From contig NZ_QUQV01000001.1 of the NCBI RefSeq assembly GCF_003400205.1, positions 558,001 through 622,000 on the forward strand: a stretch of 64,000 nucleotides of DNA, given 5' to 3'. The notes beneath the pieces are model-generated. The model did not search any database. It was not told where the DNA came from and saw nothing but the letters and a program-made list of their open reading frames with translations. This document shows, piece after piece, positions 55,120-64,000 of this stretch. The stretch is from Bacillus sp. HNG (lineage in GTDB: Bacteria > Bacillota > Bacilli > Bacillales > Bacillaceae_L). How positions within the stretch are numbered: the first letter of the stretch is position 1; every line of letters begins with the position of its first letter. The position numbers were made by a program, and so were the translations under genes.

Positions 55120-56787
55120 ATGAAATTTGTAAAAAACGATCAAACAGCTGTTTTCGCCTTAGGTGGACTTGGGGAAATCGGTAAAAACACTTATGGCGTA
55201 CAGTTCCAGGATGAAATTATCCTGATCGATGCTGGAATTAAGTTTCCAGAGGACGAGCTGTTGGGAATCGACTATGTTATTCCTGATTACAGCTATCTTG
55301 TTAAGAACGAAGAAAAGATTAAAGGATTATTTATCACACATGGTCATGAAGACCATATCGGTGGTATTCCTTATTTACTTCGTGAAATTAATATACCGAT
55401 ATACGGTGGAAAGCTTGCCTTAGGTTTAATTCGAAACAAGTTAGAAGAGCACGGACTTCTCCGACAGGCAAAGCTAATTGAAATTAAAGAGGATGACATC
55501 ATAAAGTTCCGTAAAACATCGGTTACTTTTTTCAGAACAACACATAGTATTCCTGACTCTTACGGGATTGTGGTTAAAACTCCTCCTGGACAAATCGTAC
55601 ATACAGGGGATTTCAAGTTTGACTTCACACCTGTCGGAGAGCCTGCAAACCTTCAAAAGATGGCGGAAATAGGTAAGGAAGGGGTTCTTTGTTTACTGTC
55701 TGATAGTACAAATGCTGAAATCCCTCATTTCACAATGTCAGAAAGACGTGTAGGCGAAAGTATTCAAGATATCTTTCGTACGGTCGATGGTCGGATTATT
55801 TTCGCTACTTTCGCATCCAATATTCATCGTCTTCAACAAGTGGTTGAAGCCGCTGTTAAAAATGATCGAAAAATCGCGGTGTTCGGAAGAAGTATGGAAT
55901 CGGCAATCACAATTGGTTATGATCTAGGTTATATCCAATGCCCGAAGGACACTTTTGTAGATGCTAACCAAATCAATCGTCTTCCAGCGAATAAAGTAGT
56001 TATTCTATGTACAGGAAGTCAAGGTGAACCAATGGCAGCTCTCTCAAGAATTGCAAATGGTACTCACCGACAAATTCAAATCAATCCTGGGGATACAGTT
56101 GTATTTTCATCCTCCCCTATTCCTGGAAATACATTGAGTGTTAGTCGAATCATTAATATGCTTTATCGTGCAGGGGCCGATGTAATTCATGGTCCACTTA
56201 GCGACATCCATACTTCTGGACACGGAGGGCAGGAAGAGCAAAAATTAATGCTTCGCCTCATGCAACCAAAATACTTTATGCCTATTCACGGCGAATATCG
56301 TATGCAAATCATGCATGCAAAATCAGCTGTTGATTGTGGTGTATTTGAAGAAAATTGCTTTATCATGGACAATGGTGAAGTTCTTGCGTTAAGCGAGAAT
56401 GAAGCGTCTGTAGCTGGTAAAATCCCTTCAGGCAATGTGTATATTGACGGTAGCGGAGTCGGTGATATCGGTAATATCGTATTACGCGACCGCCGGATTC
56501 TTTCTGAAGAAGGACTTGTCATTGTTGTGGTAAGTATTAATATGAAAGACTTTAAGATTGCAGCCGGTCCTGATTTAATTTCTCGTGGATTTGTGTATAT
56601 GCGCGAGTCAGGAGATTTAATCAATGATGCCCAAAGTTTAATATCAAAGCATTTAAATAAAGTAATGGAGCGCCGTACGACACAATGGTCTGAGATAAAG
56701 AATGAAATCACAGATACGCTTGCTCCTTTCCTATATGAGAAGACAAAACGCCGTCCAATGATTTTACCAATCATTATGGAAGTGTAA
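55120..56787 (+). CDS. rnjA: Ribonuclease J1
   Basis: 5'-3' exo- and endonuclease for mRNA decay and 16S rRNA maturation, 555 residues as in B. subtilis. Metallo-beta-lactamase/beta-[17 protein letters not shown] (zinc ligands, near 74), [12 protein letters not shown] near 163, beta-CASP motifs FGRSMESA and [14 protein letters not shown] near 390. Second of two adjacent ATGs chosen to give MKFVKND. SR1P in this window is known to act on RNase J1 with GapA. Confidence 0.96.
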   Translation: MKFVKNDQTAVFALGGLGEIGKNTYGVQFQDEIILIDAGIKFPEDELLGIDYVIPDYSYLVKNEEKIKGLFITHGHEDHIGGIPYLLREINIPIYGGKLALGLIRNKLEEHGLLRQAKLIEIKEDDIIKFRKTSVTFFRTTHSIPDSYGIVVKTPPGQIVHTGDFKFDFTPVGEPANLQKMAEIGKEGVLCLLSDSTNAEIPHFTMSERRVGESIQDIFRTVDGRIIFATFASNIHRLQQVVEAAVKNDRKIAVFGRSMESAITIGYDLGYIQCPKDTFVDANQINRLPANKVVILCTGSQGEPMAALSRIANGTHRQIQINPGDTVVFSSSPIPGNTLSVSRIINMLYRAGADVIHGPLSDIHTSGHGGQEEQKLMLRLMQPKYFMPIHGEYRMQIMHAKSAVDCGVFEENCFIMDNGEVLALSENEASVAGKIPSGNVYIDGSGVGDIGNIVLRDRRILSEEGLVIVVVSINMKDFKIAAGPDLISRGFVYMRESGDLINDAQSLISKHLNKVMERRTTQWSEIKNEITDTLAPFLYEKTKRRPMILPIIMEV

Positions 56788-56822
56788 TTCGTTTTCATTA
56801 CCCTTATATTCAATGTTGATCT

Positions 56823-56850
56823 CCCACTGAGGTATTCTCAGTGGGTTTTT
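56823..56850 (+). terminator. Terminator of rpoY-rnjA
   Basis: CCCACTGAG/CTCAGTGGG, 5-base loop, then TTTTTATATTTTT. Confidence 0.9.
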
Positions 56851-57004
56851 ATATTTTTGGATATGATTCTGCCAAGAGAAAATTTTTTCCAATGATAGTA
56901 TCAATGTTCTTATTGCGGATAAAAACTAAAAAAATAATTGTAGATTATACGACCGTTTAAAAAGGCAACCCAGGGTAAGCCCCATAATGTTGCGATGATA
57001 ACAT

Positions 57005-57160
57005 GTGGAAAGTCGCCCATGTTCCTTGGAGTGCAGGCGCTCCACTCCTGCGGGAATAGCATGAGACTTGAGACCCCGCAGGGAGCACGCTTTTCGCTCT
57101 CGAGGAGGCTCAAGCCATGCCCGCGGAAAGCGAACGCTGGAACGAAGAGGAACAGCCTTT
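57005..57160 (-). repeat. Dispersed repeat, family B (second copy)
   Basis: On the minus strand GTTCGCTTTCCGCGGGC, GAGCCTCCTCGA, CTGCGGGGTCTC and GCTATTCCCGCAGGAGTGGA appear in the same order as at 34101-34320, but without the nested module. An inner GGAGTGCAGGCGCTCCACTCC hairpin is present. It lies between convergent rnjA and ktrC; the rest of the gap shows nothing. Confidence 0.8.
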
Positions 57161-57280
57161 GACAACTTTAAATTTTATTTTGAAAATTACTTTGACTACA
57201 GGTAAAAAAGCGATTACGGAAATCACCATATGTTTTAAAAACAAAAGTTTTTTAGTAATGAGCCTTATATTAAAAATAAA

Positions 57281-57302
57281 AAACGCCTCAAATGAGACGT
57301 TT
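57281..57302 (-). terminator. Terminator of ktrC
   Basis: AAACG-CTCA/TGAG-CGTTT, 2-base loop, overlapping the ktrC stop; T-run follows on the minus strand. Confidence 0.75.
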
Positions 57303-57966
57303 ATTCTTCGATTAAGTTTTTTTCGAAACGACTGATATCTGTATCGGCTCCGATAATGATTAAAATATCACCTTTTTGAATTTGTTCGGTTGCTTGCGGC
57401 GAAACAATAATATTTTTTCCTCTTTTCATCGCAACAATGGTTACCCCATATTTGGCGCGAACATCTAATTCAATTAATGACTTTCCATCTATTTTCTGCC
57501 CTGCAACAATTTCAATAATACTATGCTCATCTGAAAGCTCTAAATAATCTAGTACATTATTTGAGATGATATTGTGAGCAATTCGTTTCCCCATATCACG
57601 TTCTGGGTGGACAATTCGATCTGCTCCAATTTTACTTAAGATTTTCTCATGATAATCGTTTTGTGCCTTTACCCAAATTTGTTTAACACCTAATTCTTTC
57701 AAGATAATGGTTGTTAAAATACTTGCCTTCAAGTTATCCCCGATTGCCACAATAACAAGATCAAAATTACGAATCCCAATACTTTTGAGTACAGATTCAT
57801 CCGTGGAATCCCCTACAACCGCATGCGAGGCAATCGTTGAATATTCATTCACTCTATCTTCATCAATGTCCATGGCCATAACTTCCATGCCTTCATCACT
57901 CAATGCCCGGCAAATACTTCCTCCGAAACGACCTAGGCCAATGACCGCAAATTCTTTTTTATTCAC
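57301..57966 (-). CDS. ktrC: Potassium channel regulatory subunit KtrC
   Basis: Cytosolic RCK (TrkA) subunit that gates the KtrD potassium pore; 221 residues as in B. subtilis. RCK_N (about 5-130; FAVIGLGRFGGSICRALSDE dinucleotide site, DIDEDRVNEY) and RCK_C (about 140-221; DISRFEKNLIEE end). Binds ATP/ADP and c-di-AMP in known cases; c-di-AMP riboswitches were not seen here. GTG at 57966 with GGGGG 7 bases upstream. The partner pore gene is not in the window. Confidence 0.93.
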   Translation of the reverse strand: MNKKEFAVIGLGRFGGSICRALSDEGMEVMAMDIDEDRVNEYSTIASHAVVGDSTDESVLKSIGIRNFDLVIVAIGDNLKASILTTIILKELGVKQIWVKAQNDYHEKILSKIGADRIVHPERDMGKRIAHNIISNNVLDYLELSDEHSIIEIVAGQKIDGKSLIELDVRAKYGVTIVAMKRGKNIIVSPQATEQIQKGDILIIIGADTDISRFEKNLIEE

Positions 57967-58064
57967 TACTATTCCCCCAACAATTTTAGATACCATTGAT
58001 TGTAACATAATTAATTACGAATGTGGAAGCACCTTATCCCCCTTCATTCATGCCCACGAGACAT

Positions 58065-58104
58065 AAAAAATGAAAGGACAATTTTTATTGTCCTTTCATT
58101 TTTT
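58065..58104. terminator. Terminator after yknV
   Basis: 18 perfect pairs (AAAAAATGAAAGGACAAT), 4-base loop. U-tracts both ways; follows the yknU-yknV pair. Confidence 0.9.
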
Positions 58105-58106
58105 CC

Positions 58107-59924
58107 TTATATTGCTTCAAGCATCTTAAATTGTGCCCTAACTAGACCGAAATACTCACCTTGTTGTTTCATAAGTTCATCATGATTTCCTTGTTCAATA
58201 ATTTCGCCGTGGTCTAATACAAAAATTTTGTCGGCTTCACGAATCGTTGAAAGTCTATGGGCGATGATAATAGCCGTCCGATCCTTTAATAGTTGTTTCA
58301 GAGCCTGTTGTATTTTTACCTCAGTTTCTGTATCGATGCTAGCTGTTGCTTCATCTAGAATTAGAATTTTCGGATCTGCTAGAAGTGCGCGGGCAAATGA
58401 TAATAATTGTCGTTCACCCACAGATAAGATATTTCCTCTCTCCTCGACTTCTGTATCATATCCGTTAATGAGCTTCTCAATAAACTGATGAGCCCCCACT
58501 GCTTTTGCGGCTTCTATCACCTCTTCATCGGTAGCATCCGGTCGACCAAAACGAATATTTTCTTTAATTGTACCTGAGAAAATAAAGGTATCTTGAAGAA
58601 CCACACTAATTTGGGAACGAACACTTTGAAGCGATAATTCTCTAATATCGATTCCATCAATTCGAACTTCCCCACTTGTTGCATCGTAAAAACGGCTTAT
58701 TAGATTGGCTATTGTTGTTTTACCTGATCCGGTATGACCTACAAGGGCAACCGTTTGACCCGCTTCCATCGTTAAGGAAATACCTTTTAACGCTTTACGA
58801 CTATCGTCATATGAAAATTCAACCTTATTAAATTCAACCTTCCCTTTCATATCTGTTAGGTGAATCGCATTTTCTTTTTCACCAACGATTGGCTTTTCAT
58901 CGATAAATTCAAAAATGCGTTCAGATGAAGCCATCCCTACTAATAGTTGATTATACACTTGACCTAAACGAGAAATCGGCTCCCAGAACATACCTAGGTA
59001 AAAGGCAAAAGAAACGAAAACCCCAATAGTTAATCCATTGTCCTGGATAAGTATCGCGCCAAACCAAATGAGAATCGCTGTCCCAACCGCATTCGTCATT
59101 TCAACAAACGGCCGGAACATTGCGTTCTTTTGGGTGGCAACTCTCCAACTTTCAAAGTTTTCGTTATTAATACCATCGAAGAATTCGATATTCTCATTTT
59201 CCTGTGTAAATGCTTGTGTGACTCGTATCCCCTGAATACTTTCATTCAAATGGGAGTTAAGCATGGATTGTTTAATCCGCACTGTCTGCCATGATCTTCT
59301 AATATTTCTTCTTAATTTTGTTGTGATTAAGACCATCAAAGGTAGAATAATCAAGATAGCCAGTGTGAGCTTTGGACTTAATCCAAAGAGAATAAAAATA
59401 ACCCCAAATAACAGAACAAAGTCCATTAATAGATTAATAATCCCATTGGTGAATAATTCTTGAAGAGAATTTACATCATTAAGAATACGAACTAATATAG
59501 AACCCGCTGATCGCTTGTCAAAAAAGCGGTGTGAAAGCCCTTGAACATGTGTAAAAAGATGCTTTCGCAAATCGTAAATAATATTTTGACCTAGCATATT
59601 CGTCCATTTAATTCTATAAATGTTTGCCACATAATTGATCGCATATAACCCGGCAATCACCGCAACTAAAATAATTAATAAATTCGTATCTTTATTTGCA
59701 ATTGCATGGTCGATCGTATACTTACCAATTAATATTGGTGCAATTAACCTTACCGCAGTTGTAAGTAATACCATGATAATTGCGAGTGGTAATAAACTCT
59801 TAGAATATGGTTTCATATACGCTAGTAATCTAAGCATTTGCTTCCAGTTAAACGGTTTCTCTATGACTGTATCGCTTGAATAATGGAAGCGATGTTTTAT
59901 ATCTTGTTTTTCTTCCTGGGACAT
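58107..59924 (-). CDS. yknV: Heterodimeric ABC exporter subunit YknV
   Basis: Half-transporter of 605 residues: six-helix membrane domain (about 30-320), ATPase domain (about 360-600). Walker A GHTGSGKTT, signature LSVGERQ instead of LSGGQ, Walker B ILILDEATASID with catalytic Glu, H-loop IIAHRLST. The defective signature pairs with YknU's altered Walker B, giving one active and one degenerate site. Substrate unknown (multidrug or lipid type). Starts 15 bases after yknU. Confidence 0.9.
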   Translation of the reverse strand: MSQEEKQDIKHRFHYSSDTVIEKPFNWKQMLRLLAYMKPYSKSLLPLAIIMVLLTTAVRLIAPILIGKYTIDHAIANKDTNLLIILVAVIAGLYAINYVANIYRIKWTNMLGQNIIYDLRKHLFTHVQGLSHRFFDKRSAGSILVRILNDVNSLQELFTNGIINLLMDFVLLFGVIFILFGLSPKLTLAILIILPLMVLITTKLRRNIRRSWQTVRIKQSMLNSHLNESIQGIRVTQAFTQENENIEFFDGINNENFESWRVATQKNAMFRPFVEMTNAVGTAILIWFGAILIQDNGLTIGVFVSFAFYLGMFWEPISRLGQVYNQLLVGMASSERIFEFIDEKPIVGEKENAIHLTDMKGKVEFNKVEFSYDDSRKALKGISLTMEAGQTVALVGHTGSGKTTIANLISRFYDATSGEVRIDGIDIRELSLQSVRSQISVVLQDTFIFSGTIKENIRFGRPDATDEEVIEAAKAVGAHQFIEKLINGYDTEVEERGNILSVGERQLLSFARALLADPKILILDEATASIDTETEVKIQQALKQLLKDRTAIIIAHRLSTIREADKIFVLDHGEIIEQGNHDELMKQQGEYFGLVRAQFKMLEAI

Positions 59925-59938
59925 ATCATCTCACCTAC

Positions 59939-61693
59939 CTATCCGACTTGTGACTGAAGGACCACTTTTTGATCCTTAAATTGAATTTCATAAATACGTT
60001 GATATGGTCCCTCATTTTTCAATAATTCTTCGTGAGTTCCACGTTCCACGATGACACCATTATCTAATACTAAAATTTCATCAGCATGTTTCAGGGAAGA
60101 GATACGATGAGCAATGATAAATGTTGTACGTCCTTTCATAACTTCCTTTAAGTCCTGCTGAATCTTGAATTCCGTTTCCATATCGACTGCACTTGTGGCA
60201 TCATCAAGAATTAAAATACTTGGGTCAATGCAGATGGATCGAGCAATGGCGATCCTTTGTTTTTGACCTCCTGATAATCCCATACCGCGTTCACCTAACA
60301 TCGTATCGTAACCATTTGGAAGCTCCATGACGAACTCATGTGCCTGCGCTCGTTTTGCTGCATCAATAATTTCTTCCATGGTTGCATTCGGTTTTCCATA
60401 AGCTATATTGGCACGGATTGTTGACGAGAATAAGAACGACTCTTGCATTACAAAACCAATATTACTTCTTAAGGTTTGGATTGAATAATCGGTTATGTTT
60501 CTACCATCAAGCAACACTTGACCCTTTACTGGTTCATAAAATCTCGTCATCAGCTGAGTAATACTTGTTTTTCCAGAACCGGTAGCCCCAATTAAGCCAA
60601 CTACCTTGCCTGGTTCAGCAGTAAATGATATTGATTCAAGGGCTGCCTCATCATCCTCTGTATATTTTAAGGTAACATCTTTAAATTCAACATGACCCTG
60701 TAATTTTTCTTTCGTGACACAATCGTCTCGGTCAACAATTTTCTCATCAGCCTCAAGAATTTCTAAAAGGCGTTCTCCTGACGCTTTTGCTTGTGAAAAC
60801 ATGTTGATAATAAACCCAAGGTTCATGATTGGATTAAGCAAGTACCATACTAAACTAAAAAAGGCGACAAGTTCACCATGTGAAACTGCACCATCAATAA
60901 CTAAATATCCTCCATATGAAAGAAGCGCAACGACACAGACATTACCGATAAACTCCATTAATGGGAAGAATTTCGCCCAAATCGTAGAAGTTGCAAGTGA
61001 TACATCACGATAGCCCTCGTTGGACTGATTAAACTTATTGATTTGATACTCTTCACGTGATAATGATTTTACTGTATTTATGCCACTAATATTTTCTTGG
61101 ACATTTGTATTCAGGCGACCAAAGGTTTTTCGAACCTTACGAAAAGCAGGGTGAACACGTTTGTCAAAGCGATAGACAACAATCGCTAAAAATGGCAATG
61201 CCATAATTGTCACGAAAGTAAGTGGTACAGAATAGGAAAACATGACCATTAAGCTAAAGACAATTAATAGAGCAAAACGAAGCAACTCTGCAAATCCAAA
61301 AGATAGGAAGAATCGAAACCCTTCTACATCTGCTGTTAAGCGTGACATCAGATCCCCTGTTTTCGCATTGTCATAGTAGCTAAACGATAATCGTTGAAGT
61401 TTTTCATATAATGCATTTCTTACCCTATATACAGCAGTTATTCCAAATAAATCACCTAGATATTGGTTAAAATATGTAGCTACCCCCTTAATAACCATAA
61501 TAGCAACGAAACCTAGGGCAAGATATGGTACAAGCTGATAGTTACCCGCTCGAAAAACTTCATCAATTGTTAACTGAAGCACAATTGGATACACAACTGT
61601 AATCCCTGTCACAAAAATCATTGCAAATAATGACCAGAAAAAATACTTACGATACGGCCAATAAAACCCCTTTAATTTCTTAAAGGTCTCCAT
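59939..61693 (-). CDS. yknU: Heterodimeric ABC exporter subunit YknU
   Basis: Partner half-transporter of 584 residues. Six helices (about 18-310); Walker A GATGSGKTS, signature LSGGQKQR intact, Walker B ILILDDATSAVD with Asp in place of the catalytic Glu, H-loop IIAHRISS. AAGGGGGGAG precedes the ATG at 61693; the upstream frame to 61753 has no site. Together with YknV the pair resembles BmrCD and TM287/288. B. subtilis has yknU-yknV in the same order near this locus. Confidence 0.9.
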   Translation of the reverse strand: METFKKLKGFYWPYRKYFFWSLFAMIFVTGITVVYPIVLQLTIDEVFRAGNYQLVPYLALGFVAIMVIKGVATYFNQYLGDLFGITAVYRVRNALYEKLQRLSFSYYDNAKTGDLMSRLTADVEGFRFFLSFGFAELLRFALLIVFSLMVMFSYSVPLTFVTIMALPFLAIVVYRFDKRVHPAFRKVRKTFGRLNTNVQENISGINTVKSLSREEYQINKFNQSNEGYRDVSLATSTIWAKFFPLMEFIGNVCVVALLSYGGYLVIDGAVSHGELVAFFSLVWYLLNPIMNLGFIINMFSQAKASGERLLEILEADEKIVDRDDCVTKEKLQGHVEFKDVTLKYTEDDEAALESISFTAEPGKVVGLIGATGSGKTSITQLMTRFYEPVKGQVLLDGRNITDYSIQTLRSNIGFVMQESFLFSSTIRANIAYGKPNATMEEIIDAAKRAQAHEFVMELPNGYDTMLGERGMGLSGGQKQRIAIARSICIDPSILILDDATSAVDMETEFKIQQDLKEVMKGRTTFIIAHRISSLKHADEILVLDNGVIVERGTHEELLKNEGPYQRIYEIQFKDQKVVLQSQVG

Positions 61694-61833
61694 TAAACTC
61701 CCCCCTTGGTGTTTCCAAAAACATGAAGAAAATGTTAAAAAACTACGTAACATATAATATATCGGTTTTCGAAATAAATTACTAGTGCATTATCAGAAAA
61801 TCTTAAATTTTTTCTATAGAGAGATAAAAAAAC

Positions 61834-61862
61834 AAGACCAGGTCAAAAAATGACTTGGTCTT
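61834..61862 (-). terminator. Terminator of ykuV
   Basis: AAGACCA-GTCA/TGAC-TGGTCTT with one G-T pair, then T7 on the minus strand. Confidence 0.85.
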
Positions 61863-61873
61863 GGATGCTACCA

Positions 61874-62335
61874 TTAATCCTGGTCTGCTTTCTCTGTTTC
61901 CTCTAACACACGATTAACACGTTTCGTTAGCATTTTCATTCCACTTCCACCCGCTTGGAAGTGACGAAGTTTACCTTCTTTATCAAACACATAATAGGCA
62001 GGAACATATTGATTTTCAAATTTATCATTTAGTTTAAGATCACTGTCAACAAAAATGGGTTGTGTGATGTTATGTTGTTGGGCTACTTGCTTGATTTCAT
62101 CTAAACCAAGATCATTTTCTGATCTCGGCATGTGAACTGCCACAACATTTAATTTGTCTTTATATTGGTCGCGGAATTCATTGACTTGTGGCATGGCTTC
62201 TTTACATAGACCACAGCTGATTGACCAGAAATGAATGAGTGTAGGCTTATCACCAACTAGGTCAGACTTATGAACCTCACCATTAAACCAAGCCTTTGCA
62301 CCTTCAAGCTCAGGCATTTGTTCACGTAATTTCAT
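61874..62335 (-). CDS. ykuV: Thiol-disulfide oxidoreductase YkuV
   Basis: Cytosolic thioredoxin-like protein of 153 residues with active site WSISCGLCKEAMPQV (CxxC near 39-42; B. subtilis has CHLC as I recall) and cis-Pro YVPAYYV. Structure class TlpA/ResA-like without membrane anchor. GGAGG lies 7 bases before the ATG at 62335. Encoded after ykuU, a peroxiredoxin, and probably its electron donor or partner. Confidence 0.9.
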   Translation of the reverse strand: MKLREQMPELEGAKAWFNGEVHKSDLVGDKPTLIHFWSISCGLCKEAMPQVNEFRDQYKDKLNVVAVHMPRSENDLGLDEIKQVAQQHNITQPIFVDSDLKLNDKFENQYVPAYYVFDKEGKLRHFQAGGSGMKMLTKRVNRVLEETEKADQD

Positions 62336-62401
62336 AGCGTTATCCTCCAAACTTATGGAATAAAGGGCCAAACTATATGTTAGTCCCTGCTAATGATAGC
62401 C

Positions 62402-62950
62402 TTACACATTTAGTGTAGCTTGACCTGGTCTCCAGTTAGCAGGGCAGAGTCCACCTGTTTGAAGTGCTTGGAGAACACGTAAGGTTTCGTCAACGTCACG
62501 ACCGATATTGTTGTGGTTAACGACTGAATACATCATTTCACCTTCTGGGCTGATGATGAATAGACCACGAAGTGCAACACCTTCTTCTTCGATTAGAACG
62601 CCATATTCTTTAGAAATAGTGTGGTTTGTGTCAGCAGCTAATGGATAATTGAGATCACCTAACCCATTGTCTTTGCGGTCAGTGTGAATCCAAGCTAAGT
62701 GTGTGTGAATTGTATCAGTAGAAGCGCCGATAACAACAGCATCTAAATCATCAAACTCGTCAAAACGATCAGACATTGCAGTGATTTCTGTTGGACAAAC
62801 GAAAGTGAAATCAATTGGATAGAAGAACAATACAGTCCATTTGTCATTTTTCATGTTTTCTTCAAGACTTACTTTACCAAATTCTTTGTTTGGCATAACA
62901 GCGTCCATTTCAAAACGAGGAGCTTGTTTACCTACCATACGTTCTGCCAT
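62402..62950 (-). CDS. ykuU: 2-Cys peroxiredoxin YkuU
   Basis: AhpC/Prx1-type peroxiredoxin of 182 residues. Peroxidatic Cys in DFTFVCPTE (near 53), resolving Cys in GGLCPANW near the end, so typical 2-Cys. Removes H2O2 and organic peroxides. GAGG lies 8 bases before the ATG at 62950. Forms a unit with ykuV downstream (66-base gap). Confidence 0.92.
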   Translation of the reverse strand: MAERMVGKQAPRFEMDAVMPNKEFGKVSLEENMKNDKWTVLFFYPIDFTFVCPTEITAMSDRFDEFDDLDAVVIGASTDTIHTHLAWIHTDRKDNGLGDLNYPLAADTNHTISKEYGVLIEEEGVALRGLFIISPEGEMMYSVVNHNNIGRDVDETLRVLQALQTGGLCPANWRPGQATLNV

Positions 62951-63146
62951 ATGTAAGACCTCCAACTATTTTATAAGTTAATTGATAACATTTACACTAA
63001 TATCTTGTATAACCAAATTAGACTTTGATTAAACCATTTGGGTTGAAAGGGCTACTAACAAAGACTCTGCTATTGATGTAAGCAATATCTTGTCATATTT
63101 TCAAAAATGAATACAATCTTAACAACATTTATAAAATGAAGCATAA

Positions 63147-63176
63147 AAAAGACTAGGTGGTGTACCTAGTCGTTTT
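63147..63176 (-). terminator. Terminator of ykuS
   Basis: AAAA-GACTAGGT/ACCTAGTC-TTTT, 5-base loop. Between it and ykuU (62951-63146) I see nothing assignable. Confidence 0.75.
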
Positions 63177-63194
63177 CTTCTTCTATATTGTCCT

Positions 63195-63443
63195 TTACGC
63201 TTGTCCTAAGCGACTCTCCACTTGTTGACAAACCTCGTCAGCAGATAGGCCATTTGCTTCAATAACCGGCCCTTTCATGACAGTATCAGCTATACCCATC
63301 ACATTTGAATCTAAACCTGTCACAACACAGCAGTCGCAGTTTTGTGCATCACTTTCCTGTTTTAACTGAACAACTTCATAGCCTTTTTCTTGAAGAGCTT
63401 GCTGAACATTTGTTAAAGAGCCTTCAACTCCAATTTTCGCCAT
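63195..63443 (-). CDS. ykuS: YkuS family protein (UPF0180)
   Basis: Small protein of 82 residues, function unknown. [20 protein letters not shown] at the start, a [19 protein letters not shown] region near 37 with three cysteines, and [20 protein letters not shown] precedes the ATG. Single gene with own terminator. Confidence 0.9.
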   Translation of the reverse strand: MAKIGVEGSLTNVQQALQEKGYEVVQLKQESDAQNCDCCVVTGLDSNVMGIADTVMKGPVIEANGLSADEVCQQVESRLGQA

Positions 63444-63536
63444 TAATCATCCACCTCCTCATATATGTAATTTGTCACAATCATACTGTGATTATTCTAC
63501 ACATATTTGAAGATTGAATTCATTGTGAGGATAAAT

Positions 63537-64000
63537 TTATAAAGAATCCACGTTTTCCTTGATCATTTCCACAAATGCTTGAACCTGCTTAAGTTCAAAC
63601 GCATAATCATAGCCAACCAGCCATGTATCCCGTTTCATTGGTTCATTGTTTTCATTCATTAACGGGATTTTATAGATGTTTTTCGTTTCCTCATCATTTA
63701 ATGTGACAGATGGCAAAATGGCATATCCAATTCCATTTAAGGTCATTTGTTTACACGTTTCAATTTGATCAACTACGATTGTTCGGCGTGGTGTTGACTG
63801 GAAGGTGCGATGCCACCATTCTTGGATTTCTTGATAATAGGTTGAGTCACTTTTAAATTGTATAAACGGTCGATCGGTTTCCCACACCTGTTCAATTTTT
63901 TGGATTTCTTTATCAACCATATACATCGTGTCCGTTAATAAATGGTGTTTGGCACCCTTCCAATCAGGTTTACCGCGAATGATTCCAATATGGACAGTAT
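63537..64000 (-). CDS. ccpC: LysR-family regulator, probably CcpC (5' partial)
   Basis: C-terminal 154 residues of a LysR regulator; the frame runs past the window edge, so the DNA-binding domain is outside. GIIRGKPDWKGAKHHLLTDT, CKQMTLNGIGYAILP and DYAFELKQVQAFVEMIKENV are typical of the effector-binding domain. Position before ykuS fits B. subtilis CcpC (YkuM), the citrate-responsive repressor of citB and citZ; without the N-terminus this is an inference. Confidence 0.65.
   Translation of the reverse strand, partial: TVHIGIIRGKPDWKGAKHHLLTDTMYMVDKEIQKIEQVWETDRPFIQFKSDSTYYQEIQEWWHRTFQSTPRRTIVVDQIETCKQMTLNGIGYAILPSVTLNDEETKNIYKIPLMNENNEPMKRDTWLVGYDYAFELKQVQAFVEMIKENVDSL

Noticed and set aside
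56286-56813. Long minus-strand frame (175 codons) opposite rnjA
   Set aside because: It is a shadow of a well-conserved gene, has no ribosome binding site and a composition unlike a real protein.

Overview
The window is a stretch of chromosome from a low-GC, aerobic, endospore-forming member of the Bacillaceae (Bacillus in the broad sense). Gene content and order follow, in reverse orientation, the Bacillus subtilis blocks ykuM-ykuV, yknU-yknV, ktrC-rnjA-rpoY-def-ykyA-pdhABCD-SR1-speA-yktABC, ylaF-ylaN-ftsW-pycA-ctaAB-ctaCDEFG and ylbA-ylbP. Sporulation genes (gerR, ylbJ, ylbD, ylaJ), a caa3 oxidase locus with heme A synthesis, AGGAGG-type ribosome binding sites and frequent TTG and GTG starts fit this. 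I see no rRNA, tRNA, phage, insertion sequence or CRISPR. The species cannot be named from this.

Layout. 1-2.8 kb: a biotin-dependent acyl-CoA carboxylase operon (carboxyltransferase cut by the window edge, biotin carrier, biotin carboxylase) with a strong CcpA site upstream. 3-19.6 kb: the ylb block: ylbP, gerR, an enoyl-CoA hydratase, rpmF, ylbN, tmcAL, ylbL, ylbK, ylbJ, coaD, rsmD, ylbG, ricF, ylbE, ylbD, ylbC, ylbB and ylbA. It is interrupted by genes that B. subtilis lacks at these places: a 129-residue protein behind a structured RNA, a small secreted protein, a thioesterase and a LysM-CAP protein. 19.7-28 kb: ctaM, ctaG, ctaFEDC, ctaB and the divergent ctaA. 28-33.3 kb: pyc, ftsW, ylaN. 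33.4-46.7 kb: ylaK, ylaJ, ylaI, ylaH, typA, ylaF, suhB, yktB, yktA, a nitronate monooxygenase-like gene, speA, and the dual-function RNA SR1 with its peptide SR1P. 47-53.6 kb: a thioredoxin-fold lipoprotein without catalytic cysteines, pdhDCBA and ykyA. 53.8-64 kb: def, rpoY-rnjA, ktrC, the yknV-yknU exporter, ykuV-ykuU, ykuS and a LysR regulator cut by the edge.

How it works together. Pyruvate stands at a junction: pyc makes oxaloacetate, the Pdh complex makes acetyl-CoA, and electrons end at the caa3 oxidase, whose heme A, copper and assembly factors are encoded alongside. Catabolite control is visible as cre sites before the acyl-CoA carboxylase operon and just downstream of the SR1 promoter, with a weaker one before ctaB. 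Another group handles RNA and translation (tmcAL, rsmD, rpmF, def, rnjA, rpoY, typA, ricF).

Most coding sequence is conserved core. The less ordinary material is in the intergenic DNA: at least nine GC-richer repeat copies, nearly all in 3' gaps. Two inverted copies of one family show a compensatory base change in a stem, and a small hairpin module is embedded in three copies from three host families. A multi-hairpin RNA at 12.3 kb and a compact operator-like array before ctaA are the other regulatory candidates. I found no clear new multi-gene system.
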